From assembly GCF_000298235.1 (NCBI RefSeq), contig NZ_BAHE01000052.1, positions 1 through 64,000 of the forward strand: 64,000 nucleotides of DNA. The letters run 5' to 3'. This document shows positions 1 through 7,230 of this stretch, piece by piece (the stretch's first letter is position 1; every line of letters starts with the position of its first letter). This DNA is from Gordonia namibiensis NBRC 108229. Its GTDB lineage: Bacteria > Actinomycetota > Actinomycetes > Mycobacteriales > Mycobacteriaceae. Below the pieces are notes generated by a model, which worked only from the letters and a program-made list of their open reading frames with translations, ran no database searches and had not been told where the DNA came from. The position numbers and the translations under genes were made by a program.

Positions 1-31
1 ATCGAAACCACTCGCGCGCCCGCAGTCGGTA

Positions 32-649
32 CTACTCGGCCGGCGGTCTGGCCAGCGCCCGCACCGAATCCGGCGGCGTCTCACCGGAATACGTGACCGG
101 CTCGTCGTAGACCGTTCTCATCGGTACGACGCCGGTCCACTCCTCTGACTCGATACCCGGACCACCGGTGCGCGCCTTCGCGATCCACTGACCATCGACG
201 ATCGGCAACCGAAGGGCCACGGTCGCGGCGAGTTCTTTGCGTGTGGTCTCCCGCACTTCGGCGACGCGACCCGGAATCAGCTTGTCCGACAACACCTCCA
301 GCACCGACCTCGCGTCGTCGACCTGCTCGAGGACCCCTCGCACCACCGCTGACCGGTAGTTGGCGGAGTGGTCGAACAGGGTGTCGGCGATGACCAGTCC
401 GTCCATCACGAAGACGGTGAACGTCACCGGCGCGCCGGCGGCGACATACCGCAACGCGCCCGCGCCGGTCGATCCGTGCAGCAGGATATGGTCGCCGTCG
501 CGCGCGAACAGCATCGGCACCGACCATGGCAGACCATCGACGACGGTGCTGAGCGTCCCGACCTTCGCCTCATCGAGTACGTCGTCGAGGGCGTCGCGAT
601 CGGTGGCGCGATCCGGTTTCCGGGTGAGCGCGTCGAGCGGAGATGTCAT
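32..649 (-). CDS. PPOX-fold flavin/FMN-binding protein (NimA-like)
   Basis: Predicted protein of about 205 residues with a split-barrel pyridoxamine-5'-phosphate-oxidase fold. Visible hallmarks are the N-terminal strand reading GTLSTVVDGLPWSVPM, followed by LLHGSTGAGALRYVAAG and the VRGVLEQVDD stretch. This arrangement is typical of the nitroimidazole-reductase-like (Pfam Putative_PNPOx) branch, which binds FMN or another flavin; the substrate cannot be told. I chose the ATG at 649 because homology starts there. In-frame ATGs at 676 and 754 and a start at 811 would add up to 54 residues that look non-coding. The gene diverges from the DinB gene, 154 bp away from this start. Family assignment is firm, function is not. 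Confidence 0.8.
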   Translation of the reverse strand: MTSPLDALTRKPDRATDRDALDDVLDEAKVGTLSTVVDGLPWSVPMLFARDGDHILLHGSTGAGALRYVAAGAPVTFTVFVMDGLVIADTLFDHSANYRSAVVRGVLEQVDDARSVLEVLSDKLIPGRVAEVRETTRKELAATVALRLPIVDGQWIAKARTGGPGIESEEWTGVVPMRTVYDEPVTYSGETPPDSVRALARPPAE

Positions 650-803
650 GCGCCCATCGTCGGGTACCAGCCGCATGCCGCTCAACCGATATAGCTCCCG
701 AAGGTCGAAGAAGAAAAGAACAAACGAGGACCGCAGTTGTCCCCAATCGGTCATAGCGTGGTTCTCACCAGCACGAACAACCCACGACGAACCGGAGAGC
801 ACC

Positions 804-1376
804 GTGAGCACCTACACCACCCCCGAACTCAGCGTCGACGTCACCGGCGAGAAGCTCGAACTCCTCACCCTCCTGCAGGACCAGCGCAACATGCTCAAGG
901 TCACCGCCCGCAACCTCTCCGACGAGCAGGCCCGCAAGCAGACCACGGTGAGCACGCTGACCATTGGTGCCCTCATCAAGCACCTCGCCAACGGGGAGGC
1001 AAACGCCGCCAAGGTCATCATCGAGCGCGACGAGACCGCCGAGTTCGACATGAGCCGGGCAGAAACCGAATACGAGCTGGCCGAGGACGAGACACTGGCC
1101 GGCTGGCTCGAGGCCTACGGCCGCAACGCCGCCGCACTCGACCGCGTGATCGCCGACGCCGACAGCCTCGACGAGCTCATCCCCCAGCCCACCGCGCCGT
1201 GGGCACCGGAGCGCGAGTGGTCCACGATCCGCACCATGCTCCTGCACCTGCTCCGGGAGACCTCCCACCACTGCGGGCACGCCGACATCATCCGCGAGGC
1301 GCTCGACGGCCAGACCACCATGGGAGCCATCTCCGAGGGCCAGGACTGGGCCGACGCCGAGTGGATGCAGAACTGA
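804..1376 (+). CDS. DinB-family protein (DUF664-like), putative metal-dependent enzyme
   Basis: A 190-residue four-helix-bundle protein of the DinB/DUF664 superfamily, which includes mycothiol-dependent and other thiol transferases in actinobacteria. Candidate metal-binding histidines are seen in KHLANGE (first helix pair) and in RETSHHCGHADIIRE near residue 165, the usual positions for this family. GTG start at 804 with GGAGAG at 794-799. The reading frame stays open upstream to 360 but without family similarity. The stop codon lies inside the first copy of a 17-bp tandem repeat. Substrate unknown. Confidence 0.82.
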   Translation: MSTYTTPELSVDVTGEKLELLTLLQDQRNMLKVTARNLSDEQARKQTTVSTLTIGALIKHLANGEANAAKVIIERDETAEFDMSRAETEYELAEDETLAGWLEAYGRNAAALDRVIADADSLDELIPQPTAPWAPEREWSTIRTMLLHLLRETSHHCGHADIIREALDGQTTMGAISEGQDWADAEWMQN

Positions 1377-1421
1377 GTTGGTGGGAGAACTGAGTTGGTG
1401 GGAGAACTGAGTTGGTGTGAG
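1371..1421. repeat. Three tandem copies of a 17-bp repeat
   Basis: Copies AACTGAGTTGGTGGGAG at 1371-1387 and 1388-1404 are identical. The third, 1405-1421, differs by one base (GTGGGAG to GTGTGAG). The array begins inside the last codons of the DinB gene, so the TGA stop is part of repeat one. The third copy supplies the left arm of the hairpin at 1415-1461. Confidence 0.95.
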
Positions 1422-1461
1422 AACCGGGTGGGCCGGAGACCGACCCATCCGGTTTTCACAC
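1415..1461. terminator. Long hairpin after the DinB gene, probable terminator
   Basis: Positions 1415-1432 pair with 1444-1461 over 18 bp, including two G-U pairs (on the plus-strand transcript), around an 11-nt loop. The right arm ends in a short T run followed by CACA, so it is not a classic U-tract terminator. It sits between the DinB stop and the fasciclin gene, 70 bp before the fasciclin ATG. It could terminate the DinB transcript or act in the fasciclin 5' leader. Confidence 0.65.
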
Positions 1462-1530
1462 GGTGCCGAATGCGCTTGTGAGGCTGCCGTTCAGCGCAGC
1501 CGAAACCTTCTCGGAGAGATTGGATCAACG

Positions 1531-2190
1531 ATGATCAAGCGTGTTCCCCGTATCGCAGGAGCGGTGACCGGACTGGTCCTCGCCGTCGGCGTGATCGCCG
1601 GCTGTTCGAGTGACGATTCCGACTCGTCGAGCGAAACCACCAGCGCAGCAACCGGAATGAGCTCGATGAGCGCGAGCGCAGCCGCCGACCCGGCAGCGAA
1701 CCTCGTCGGCCCCGGCTGTGCCGCCTACGCCGAGGCCAACCCCTCGGGCCCCGCGTCGATCGCCGGCATGGCAACCGTCCCGGTCGCCACCGCGGCGTCG
1801 AACAACCCTGAACTCACCACCCTGACCGCCGCACTGTCAGGCCAGCTGAACCCCGACGTCAACCTCGTCGAGACGCTGAACGACGGTGAGTACACCGTCT
1901 TCGCGCCGACCGACGACGCCTTCGCGAAGCTGCCGCCGGAGACCGTCGAGCAGCTGAAGACCGACAAGGACCTGCTGACCAGCATCCTGACCTACCACGT
2001 GGTCGAGGGTCAGGCGACCCCCGACAAGGCCCTGGGTGAGCACACCACCCTCGAGGGCAAGAAGCTGACCGTCAGCGGCGAGGGCGACAACCTCAAGGTC
2101 AACGACGCGGGAATCGTCTGCGGCGGCGTCACCACCTCGAACGCGCAGGTGTACCTGATCGACGCCGTGCTGACCCCGCCGACCTCGTAA
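1531..2190 (+). CDS. Fasciclin-domain lipoprotein, MPT70/MPT83-like
   Basis: A 219-residue exported protein. A signal sequence of 24 residues ends in a lipobox (GVIAGC, Cys25), so it is probably diacylated and membrane anchored. A Ser/Thr-rich linker follows, then a single fasciclin (FAS1) domain at about residues 85-217. Its hallmark stretches are [14 protein letters not shown] and LTYHVVEG, and it ends [11 protein letters not shown]. It resembles mycobacterial MPT83/MPT70 in layout. FAS1 domains mediate adhesion or protein contact at the cell surface. Start at ATG 1531 with GGAGAG at 1513-1518. It appears monocistronic, bounded by the hairpin at 1415-1461 and the palindrome at 2293-2337. 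Confidence 0.92.
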   Translation: MIKRVPRIAGAVTGLVLAVGVIAGCSSDDSDSSSETTSAATGMSSMSASAAADPAANLVGPGCAAYAEANPSGPASIAGMATVPVATAASNNPELTTLTAALSGQLNPDVNLVETLNDGEYTVFAPTDDAFAKLPPETVEQLKTDKDLLTSILTYHVVEGQATPDKALGEHTTLEGKKLTVSGEGDNLKVNDAGIVCGGVTTSNAQVYLIDAVLTPPTS

Positions 2191-2292
2191 GACGCACTCC
2201 AGCAACAACTCCGGCGGGCTGACACGCCCCGAACGCGGATGAGTCGGGCTCCGTTGGCGGGATGACCGGATCACCAGCCAGAGAATATCGAT

Positions 2293-2337
2293 AGATGTCG
2301 CGTAACGTATTGTGCCGCAATACGTTACGCGACATCT
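2293..2337. promoter_or_regulatory. Perfect 20-bp inverted repeat, operator or terminator
   Basis: Left arm AGATGTCGCGTAACGTATTG (2293-2312) is matched perfectly by its reverse complement at 2318-2337 around 5 nt (TGCCG). It lies 103 bp after the fasciclin stop and 120 bp before the monooxygenase start. There is no T run on either side, which favours an operator or a cruciform-forming site over an intrinsic terminator. Nested TAACGTA/TACGTTA half-sites in each arm look like a regulator binding pattern. Confidence 0.75.
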
Positions 2338-2456
2338 GCGTTCCGGTCGGTGGTGGCCCATGCCCGGCGGTCGACACCAGTCGTGTGATTCCGTTCACAG
2401 GTGGTCGCAAGTGTTGCATGATGACACCACCCAGGCATCCCACGGAGGAGGTCCAT

Positions 2457-3986
2457 GTGACCGAGATCGACGCCACCGACGCCGTCCGATCAGCCGGCGA
2501 TCCCGAGCCCAGCTCGCCGTCGACAACCGAGTCCCCGATGCGGGACGTCATCATCATCGGCGCCGGCCTGTCCGGTATCGACTGCGCCTATCGCCTGCGC
2601 GAGCAGAACCCGGATGCCGACTACCTGATCCTCGAACGCCGCCCCCGGATGGGCGGCACCTGGGACCTGTTTCGTTATCCCGGTGTCCGCTCGGACAGTG
2701 ACATCTTCTCGCTGAGTTACCCGTTCGAGCCGTGGCGCAAGCCGGGTGCACTGGCCGAGGGCGAAGACATCCGGAAGTACATCGAGCACACCGCGCACAA
2801 GTACGGCATCGCTGAGCAGATCCGCTTCGAACGGCACGTACTGACCGCGGACTGGGACTCCTCGACGGACACCTGGACGCTCGGCGTCGAGGTCGGCGAA
2901 GGTGCGGACAAGCGCACCGAGACCTACCGCTGCCGGTTCCTGCTCTTCGCGACCGGTTATTACGACTACGACCAGCCGTACACGCCGCGTTTCGCCGGCG
3001 CCGACGACTTCACCGGACAGATCATCCACCCCCAGCACTGGCCGGAGGACCTCGACTACCGCGGCAAGCGCGTCGTCGTCATCGGCAGCGGGGCGACGGC
3101 GGTGAGCCTCATCCCCAACATCGCTGACGACGCCGCACACGTGACGATGCTGCAGCGCTCGCCGTCGTACATCTTCTCGTCGAAGCAGAAGGCCTACCTG
3201 GCACCAGCCCTCAAGAAGTTGCTGCCGCCGGCCGCCGCCCATCGGGCGATCCGCCTCCGCTATGCGACGCAGACCGCGGCGATCGTGCACCTCACCCACC
3301 GCTTCCCGAAGCTCGGGCGCAAGTTGATCCGCGCGAACGTCGCCGCGAACCTGCCCGACGACTATCCCGTCGACGTCCACTTCAACCCGACGTACAACCC
3401 GTGGGATCAGCGTATGTGCATGGTCCCCGACGCCGACCTGTTCCACGGCATCACCGAGGGATCGATCGAGATGGTCACCGACCACATCGACCGCTTCGAC
3501 GAGACCGGTGTGCGCCTGACGTCGGGTAGGCATCTGGACGCCGACATCATCGTCACCGCGACCGGCCTGCAGCTGCTCGGATTCGGCGGGACCCGGCTGC
3601 GCATCGACGGTGACGAGGTGAAGCCGCACGACCGTTTCGTCTTCAAGAGCCACCTGCTCGAGGACGTCCCCAACCTCGCCTGGTCGGTGGGTTACACGAA
3701 CGCGTCGTGGACGCTGCGCGCTGACATGACCGCGCGGTCCGTCGCAACCCTGGTGAAGTACATGCGCGAGAACGGTTACACGCATGCCTACCCGCATCTC
3801 GGGTCCGAACCGATGACGGCGCAACCGCTGTGGGATCTCAAGGCCGGGTACGTCGAACGGTCGCCCGATGCGCTGCCGAAATCGGGCACCCACGGGCACT
3901 GGAAGGTGCGCCACAACTACTACCGGGACGCGCTTGATCACCGCATCAGCAAGATCGACGACTCGATGGTGTTCGGTCGGATCTGA
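2457..3986 (+). CDS. Baeyer-Villiger flavin monooxygenase, EthA-like
   Basis: A 509-residue class B flavoprotein monooxygenase. FAD-binding Rossmann motif GAGLSG is at residues 35-40. The diagnostic Baeyer-Villiger fingerprint FTGQIIHPQHWP is at 185-196 (F-x-G-x3-H-x3-WP), and the NADPH-binding GSGATA is at 210-215. Segments such as MGGTWDLFRYPGVRSDSD, NPWDQRMCMVPDADLF and VGYTNASWTL closely follow M. tuberculosis EthA, the ethionamide-activating monooxygenase. The likely reaction is NADPH- and O2-dependent insertion of oxygen next to a ketone or at sulfur; the natural substrate is unknown. GTG start at 2457 chosen for the strong ribosome site GGAGGAG at 2444-2450. Unlike ethA, no TetR gene is adjacent; the palindrome at 2293-2337 is the candidate control site. 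Confidence 0.93.
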   Translation: MTEIDATDAVRSAGDPEPSSPSTTESPMRDVIIIGAGLSGIDCAYRLREQNPDADYLILERRPRMGGTWDLFRYPGVRSDSDIFSLSYPFEPWRKPGALAEGEDIRKYIEHTAHKYGIAEQIRFERHVLTADWDSSTDTWTLGVEVGEGADKRTETYRCRFLLFATGYYDYDQPYTPRFAGADDFTGQIIHPQHWPEDLDYRGKRVVVIGSGATAVSLIPNIADDAAHVTMLQRSPSYIFSSKQKAYLAPALKKLLPPAAAHRAIRLRYATQTAAIVHLTHRFPKLGRKLIRANVAANLPDDYPVDVHFNPTYNPWDQRMCMVPDADLFHGITEGSIEMVTDHIDRFDETGVRLTSGRHLDADIIVTATGLQLLGFGGTRLRIDGDEVKPHDRFVFKSHLLEDVPNLAWSVGYTNASWTLRADMTARSVATLVKYMRENGYTHAYPHLGSEPMTAQPLWDLKAGYVERSPDALPKSGTHGHWKVRHNYYRDALDHRISKIDDSMVFGRI

Positions 3987-4059
3987 GTCCGCCGTGTGCG
4001 CGCCGGTATCACCGTCGTTGGCACCTGTTCTACGAGCACCATGTCTCGGTACGGAGCGG

Positions 4060-4353
4060 TCACACACGATTCCGTCCACCCTCCGGCGGTGGGTACGCAG
4101 CTGCCAAGACGCGCAGCACGTCACGCTCACAGTTCGATTCGGAGATGAGGTGCCATAAACGCTGTATGAACCGGCGCCGGGTCATGCCGAACAGCACGAA
4201 GAGCTCTGCATCCGTGCCGCCTCCATACGGTGCCCACATGCGCGCGAAGCCGATGAGATGGTCGGCGTCGATGTCGTGATGATTGCGCTTGTTGTCATCG
4301 TCGGTACACCGTGCGTGCGGTGGTGAGCATCGGCGATGGTCACTCGTGTTCAT
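4060..4353 (-). CDS. Small protein, possibly DUF3263-like
   Basis: A 97-residue predicted protein. Its middle, roughly residues 35-70, reads like the small actinobacterial DUF3263 family: a conserved acidic/aromatic helix, then FGMTRRRFIQRLWHLI, which resembles a short helix-turn-helix. The N-terminus is His/Arg/Asp-rich and low in complexity. ATG at 4353 is preceded on the minus strand by GAGGTG. It is convergent with the monooxygenase, and the terminator-like hairpin at 4446-4480 lies upstream. The family match is from memory of sequence pattern only. If real, it is a candidate DNA-binding protein. Confidence 0.5.
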   Translation of the reverse strand: MNTSDHRRCSPPHARCTDDDNKRNHHDIDADHLIGFARMWAPYGGGTDAELFVLFGMTRRRFIQRLWHLISESNCERDVLRVLAAAYPPPEGGRNRV

Positions 4354-4445
4354 GGGTTCTACACCTCGAGACGTGGCTCCGTGCCGCGATCGCAGGGATC
4401 CTCCGGTTCGGAGGGACCCCGGATGGAACGAAGCCCCCACAACCC

Positions 4446-4480
4446 GGCCGGGGACGTTGAGGCTCCAACGTTCCCCGGCC
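4446..4480. terminator. Strong GC hairpin after the alpha/beta hydrolase operon
   Basis: Positions 4446-4459 (GGCCGGGGACGTTG) pair with 4466-4480 with one bulged base, loop 6 nt. It lies 30 bp beyond the hydrolase stop codon on the minus strand. There is no U tract, as is common for actinobacterial terminators. Confidence 0.7.
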
Positions 4481-4510
4481 CGGCTCTTCGCAGTCGAGAA
4501 TGCGCGTGGG

Positions 4511-5380
4511 TCAGGCTCGTTCGTATCGCGCCTTCAGCTCATTCAGCACCGGAACGATCGCATCCTTGAACGCGCCCGGATGTTCGGAGGGCGGGAAGTG
4601 CCCGACACCTGGGATTCGCACCTCTTGCTTCTTCAAGCCGACGACCGCATCCCGTAGTTCCGCCGTATGCTCCGGGTAGCAACTCCAGTCATGGTCGCCG
4701 CCAACCACGTACAGGCCCTGCTCCTCTGCGTCGATCTCACCCAGGAAGGGTCGCGCGTCATGATCGGTCGACGCGTAATAGAAGTCACCACCGAGGACCC
4801 CGGGAGCACACTTCGAGTAGATCCACTCCACTTCCCGCCGGCACTCCTCCGGCGCCTCGGACGAGGACAGGCTCCGGATGAGCGGCCGCACAGCGTTGTT
4901 CGTGTTCACCTCGGGGTGCACCAGCCAGTCTGACATCGTCGCCCAGTTGGGCTCGTACGCGCGGGGTTGGAGGGCGATCAGACCGCCGAACTTGTTGGGG
5001 TGAACGTGCGCGATGTCGAGCATCACGTACCCACCCATCGAACAGCCCATGAGAATCGGCTTGTCGAGGTCGAGCGCCTGACTGAACGCGATGATGAAAT
5101 CCATGTAGAACTTCTGTGTCAGCCGGTACTCCTGTTCCCACCAACCTTCCGGCGGCAGCGAGCGACCGTGGTACGGCATGTCGAAGGCAATGACCCGGAA
5201 GTCACGGGTGATGTCTTCGTCGTTGAGTAGATGTCGATACTCGATGGAGTCTGCGCCTGCGGTGTGAAGACAAACGAGTGGAATTCCGGTTCCATTGGAT
5301 TCGAAATAGGTCCGGTAGGTTGTTCCGTCAACCTCGACATGAACATATTGCCCCGTCAGGGGTTCGATGCGGGCCATCAT
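4511..5380 (-). CDS. Alpha/beta hydrolase
   Basis: A 289-residue alpha/beta-fold hydrolase. The nucleophile elbow GCSMGG puts the catalytic Ser at 114. The oxyanion-hole region is LVCLHTAG near 35-42. A likely catalytic Asp is in GGDHDWS, and the His is in VGHFPPSEHP near the C-terminus. No signal peptide, so cytoplasmic. It starts 5 bp after the SCP2-like gene, so the two are probably co-transcribed. In a regulon with acyl-CoA ligase, dehydrogenase and SDR genes, an ester or C-C hydrolase role in breakdown of a hydrophobic compound is likely. The exact substrate is not evident. A second in-frame ATG three bases downstream could also be the start. Confidence 0.88.
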   Translation of the reverse strand: MMARIEPLTGQYVHVEVDGTTYRTYFESNGTGIPLVCLHTAGADSIEYRHLLNDEDITRDFRVIAFDMPYHGRSLPPEGWWEQEYRLTQKFYMDFIIAFSQALDLDKPILMGCSMGGYVMLDIAHVHPNKFGGLIALQPRAYEPNWATMSDWLVHPEVNTNNAVRPLIRSLSSSEAPEECRREVEWIYSKCAPGVLGGDFYYASTDHDARPFLGEIDAEEQGLYVVGGDHDWSCYPEHTAELRDAVVGLKKQEVRIPGVGHFPPSEHPGAFKDAIVPVLNELKARYERA

Positions 5381-5385
5381 TTCTC

Positions 5386-5793
5386 CTAAACCGTTTGAAG
5401 CTTCGAGAGGTACACGTACAGAGGCTGAAGATTGGCGAACAACTTGCGGTAGTCACCCTCCAGGACAATTCGCGACTTGATGTCACCGGTGACACTCATC
5501 GGGCCCTGCAACCACATCCCGAACACGTCGCGGTACTCCGCATCCGGGTCCGCCTTGTCGAGGTAACGCTTCCAGGACTCGTCGGTGCCGCGAACGGCGA
5601 AATCCCACGCGTCCGCCGCGGTAGGGTTCGGCCGGACAGTGATCCGGCCCTTGTCGAAGGAGACGACATAGCGGTGATCTCCGGATTCGAGGAGAAAGTC
5701 GAACACCGCCTGTCGAGCTTCGAGAGAAAACTCTGGATCTGTCTGAATTGTCCGGGAGGTTTTTTCGACCCAACCCGGGTCCGAGAGCGACAT
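5386..5793 (-). CDS. SCP2-like sterol/lipid-binding domain protein
   Basis: A 135-residue protein with the pattern of an SCP-2 fold: alternating strands, an FDKGRITVRPNP hairpin, and a C-terminal GPMSVTGDIKSRIVLEGDYRKLFANL segment that resembles the ligand-tunnel helix of SCP2 domains. Proteins of this kind bind acyl-CoAs or sterols or act as accessory subunits. It is first gene of a two-gene operon with the hydrolase. Its upstream region holds two TetR-type operator candidates (5980-5997, 6027-6042). The SCP2 call is moderate, since similarity is judged by eye. Confidence 0.65.
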   Translation of the reverse strand: MSLSDPGWVEKTSRTIQTDPEFSLEARQAVFDFLLESGDHRYVVSFDKGRITVRPNPTAADAWDFAVRGTDESWKRYLDKADPDAEYRDVFGMWLQGPMSVTGDIKSRIVLEGDYRKLFANLQPLYVYLSKLQTV

Positions 5794-5979
5794 ACGTCGT
5801 TGCCCTTTCGTTCGATAGACCGAGGGACTTCCACGGTCAGGTCGCGACCACCGCGAAACACAGGCTGATATGTGAATCAGGCGATTCTCGAAGGTCGCCG
5901 ATCACGCCTTGGCGATGAGATGCGTTGCGGGGCAACTTGTCACCGCTACTGTGAGGCGTGCCACTTCAGCGTACAAGAA

Positions 5980-5997
5980 TTGGACTGATTAGTACAA
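5980..5997. promoter_or_regulatory. TetR-type operator candidate (site 1)
   Basis: TTGGACTGATTAGTACAA is an imperfect dyad. It closely matches the reverse complement of site 4 (9274-9291): both fit TTGGAC-Y-R-AT-Y-A-R-TACAA. It lies about 190 bp upstream of the SCP2-like gene. Confidence 0.6.
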
Positions 5998-6026
5998 GGC
6001 TTTTTACAGGAAATTCCGTCGATTGT

Positions 6027-6042
6027 TGTACTCACCGGTACA
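6027..6042. promoter_or_regulatory. TetR-type operator candidate (site 2)
   Basis: TGTACTCACCGGTACA keeps the outer half-sites TGTAC and GGTACA with the same 16-bp spacing as the perfect palindrome at 9188-9203. It is 30 bp from site 1, so paired operators are likely. Confidence 0.5.
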
Positions 6043-6425
6043 CGCGCCTCGCGACCCTCGACACCGCGGGAGATCCAGTTGGGAAACCGCTATCCGCGCC
6101 GCCCGCGCCCCGCCGGCCACTAGACGGGCCGGGGGCCGATCGCCGATCGCTTGGGACGGATCGCACTGATTCTCAACGTGATTCGCACCCGGCCACTCCG
6201 CGCAGCACCGCCACGGCACGCAGACTCTCGCCTCGGCCTCTCTTGGTACGCGAGTCTCCCCGACGGGGGCTGTCACACAGCCGCTACGGCATGCGGCCTA
6301 GACCCGCAGCGTCATCGCCGCCACCGCAGAACCCGTGGACACCACCCCGTGACTGAGCCGTCGATCAGGGATATGGAGTCCCGCAACGGAATTCGATGGG
6401 GGATGCGCGACCGGCGCGACGAACA

Positions 6426-7007
6426 TCAGTCGCGCGGGCGCATTCCTTCGATGATCGTGTCCAAGAAGTCGTCTGCGATCTCTTCGGGGGTTTCGGCGCC
6501 CTCGAGGGTTATCCAGAGGTAGCTGTAGTTGAACATGCCGAGCACTCCCTTGACCATCAGCCGCGGCAGTGCTCGGAACTGGCCGTCACGAACCCCTTGC
6601 TCGAGAGCATTCCGCCAGTGCGATTCGTAGCGTTCGCGTTGAGCGATGATCCGATCACGACGCTCGTCGGTGAGGGCGTGGTACTCCCGGAAGAACACGG
6701 TCCATTCGGCCCGATGCTCAGCGATGTTCCGCATCAGCGCACGAGCCAATCCTCGTAGGCGTTTCTCCGGGTCGGCTTCAGCCAAAGCGAGTTCATCTGC
6801 GACAGTGTTCATCTGAGCAACTTGCCGACTACTGATCTCGTAGAGGATCGTCTCTTTGCTGCCAATGTAGTGGTACAACGCACCGCGGCCGAGTCCGACG
6901 GCCCTGCCCAAGTCGGTTATGCCGGTACCGTGGTATCCAGACTTCGCGAACAACTCCGCGGCCACCCGGAGAACGCGGTCCCGGTTGGCGTCGTACTTGT
7001 CGCTCAT
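6426..7007 (-). CDS. TetR-family transcriptional regulator
   Basis: A 193-residue regulator. N-terminal TetR helix-turn-helix at about residues 8-55: RVLRVAAELFAKSGYHGTGITDLG, then LGRGALYHYIGSKETIL. The C-terminal ligand domain contains MKGVLGMFNYSYLWI and ends in a helix EIADDFLDTIIEGM, like regulators of fatty-acid or steroid catabolism (KstR2/FadR-type TetR_C). It is the only regulator in the 4.5-11.1 kb cluster and the natural candidate to bind sites 1-4. The upstream region 7025-7057 has a weak CGCTGTC/GACAGCG inverted repeat that could be autoregulatory. The effector is likely an acyl-CoA pathway intermediate (inference). Confidence 0.9.
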   Translation of the reverse strand: MSDKYDANRDRVLRVAAELFAKSGYHGTGITDLGRAVGLGRGALYHYIGSKETILYEISSRQVAQMNTVADELALAEADPEKRLRGLARALMRNIAEHRAEWTVFFREYHALTDERRDRIIAQRERYESHWRNALEQGVRDGQFRALPRLMVKGVLGMFNYSYLWITLEGAETPEEIADDFLDTIIEGMRPRD

Positions 7008-7183
7008 CGAATGCCTCTATCTCCCGCTGTCAGTGATGCGAGTTTAGACGGACAGCGAGATGGTTCGCGGTCCACACTGCAGCGAGCCGATGGGCTGGGG
7101 CCTCGGTGAAAGGCGCTCGCGCACCCGCGACAAGAACAGTTGGGTCGTTCGTCATGGTGTCGTCCGTCTCAAGACGGCCGCCG

Positions 7184-7219
7184 GGCTCTGCCGACGTCCG
7201 ACAGCATGTCGGCAGAGCC
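7184..7219. terminator. Terminator hairpin after the acyl-CoA dehydrogenase
   Basis: GGCTCTGCCGAC (7184-7195) pairs perfectly with 7208-7219 around a 12-nt loop. It lies 11 bp beyond the stop of the minus-strand dehydrogenase gene. A second short hairpin (CCGTCT/AGACGG, 7164-7177) follows it. Confidence 0.75.
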
Positions 7220-7230
7220 TAGGGGTGTGA

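Larger units (their letters stand above)
5794..6425. other. 632-bp intergenic region upstream of the SCP2/hydrolase operon
   Basis: No convincing gene is present; an open frame at 5958-6356 has low-complexity Arg/Pro/Ser composition and looks spurious. The region holds the two operator candidates described separately and must contain the operon promoter. The part at 6060-6425 shows nothing further that I recognise. Confidence 0.6.

Noticed and set aside
2490-4130. Open frame of 546 codons opposite the Baeyer-Villiger monooxygenase
   Set aside because: Antisense shadow of a strongly supported gene, no recognisable domain.
5958-6356. 132-residue open frame on the plus strand in the 5.8-6.4 kb gap
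   Set aside because: Low-complexity Arg/Pro/Ser composition, no ribosome site, and it overlaps two operator candidates.
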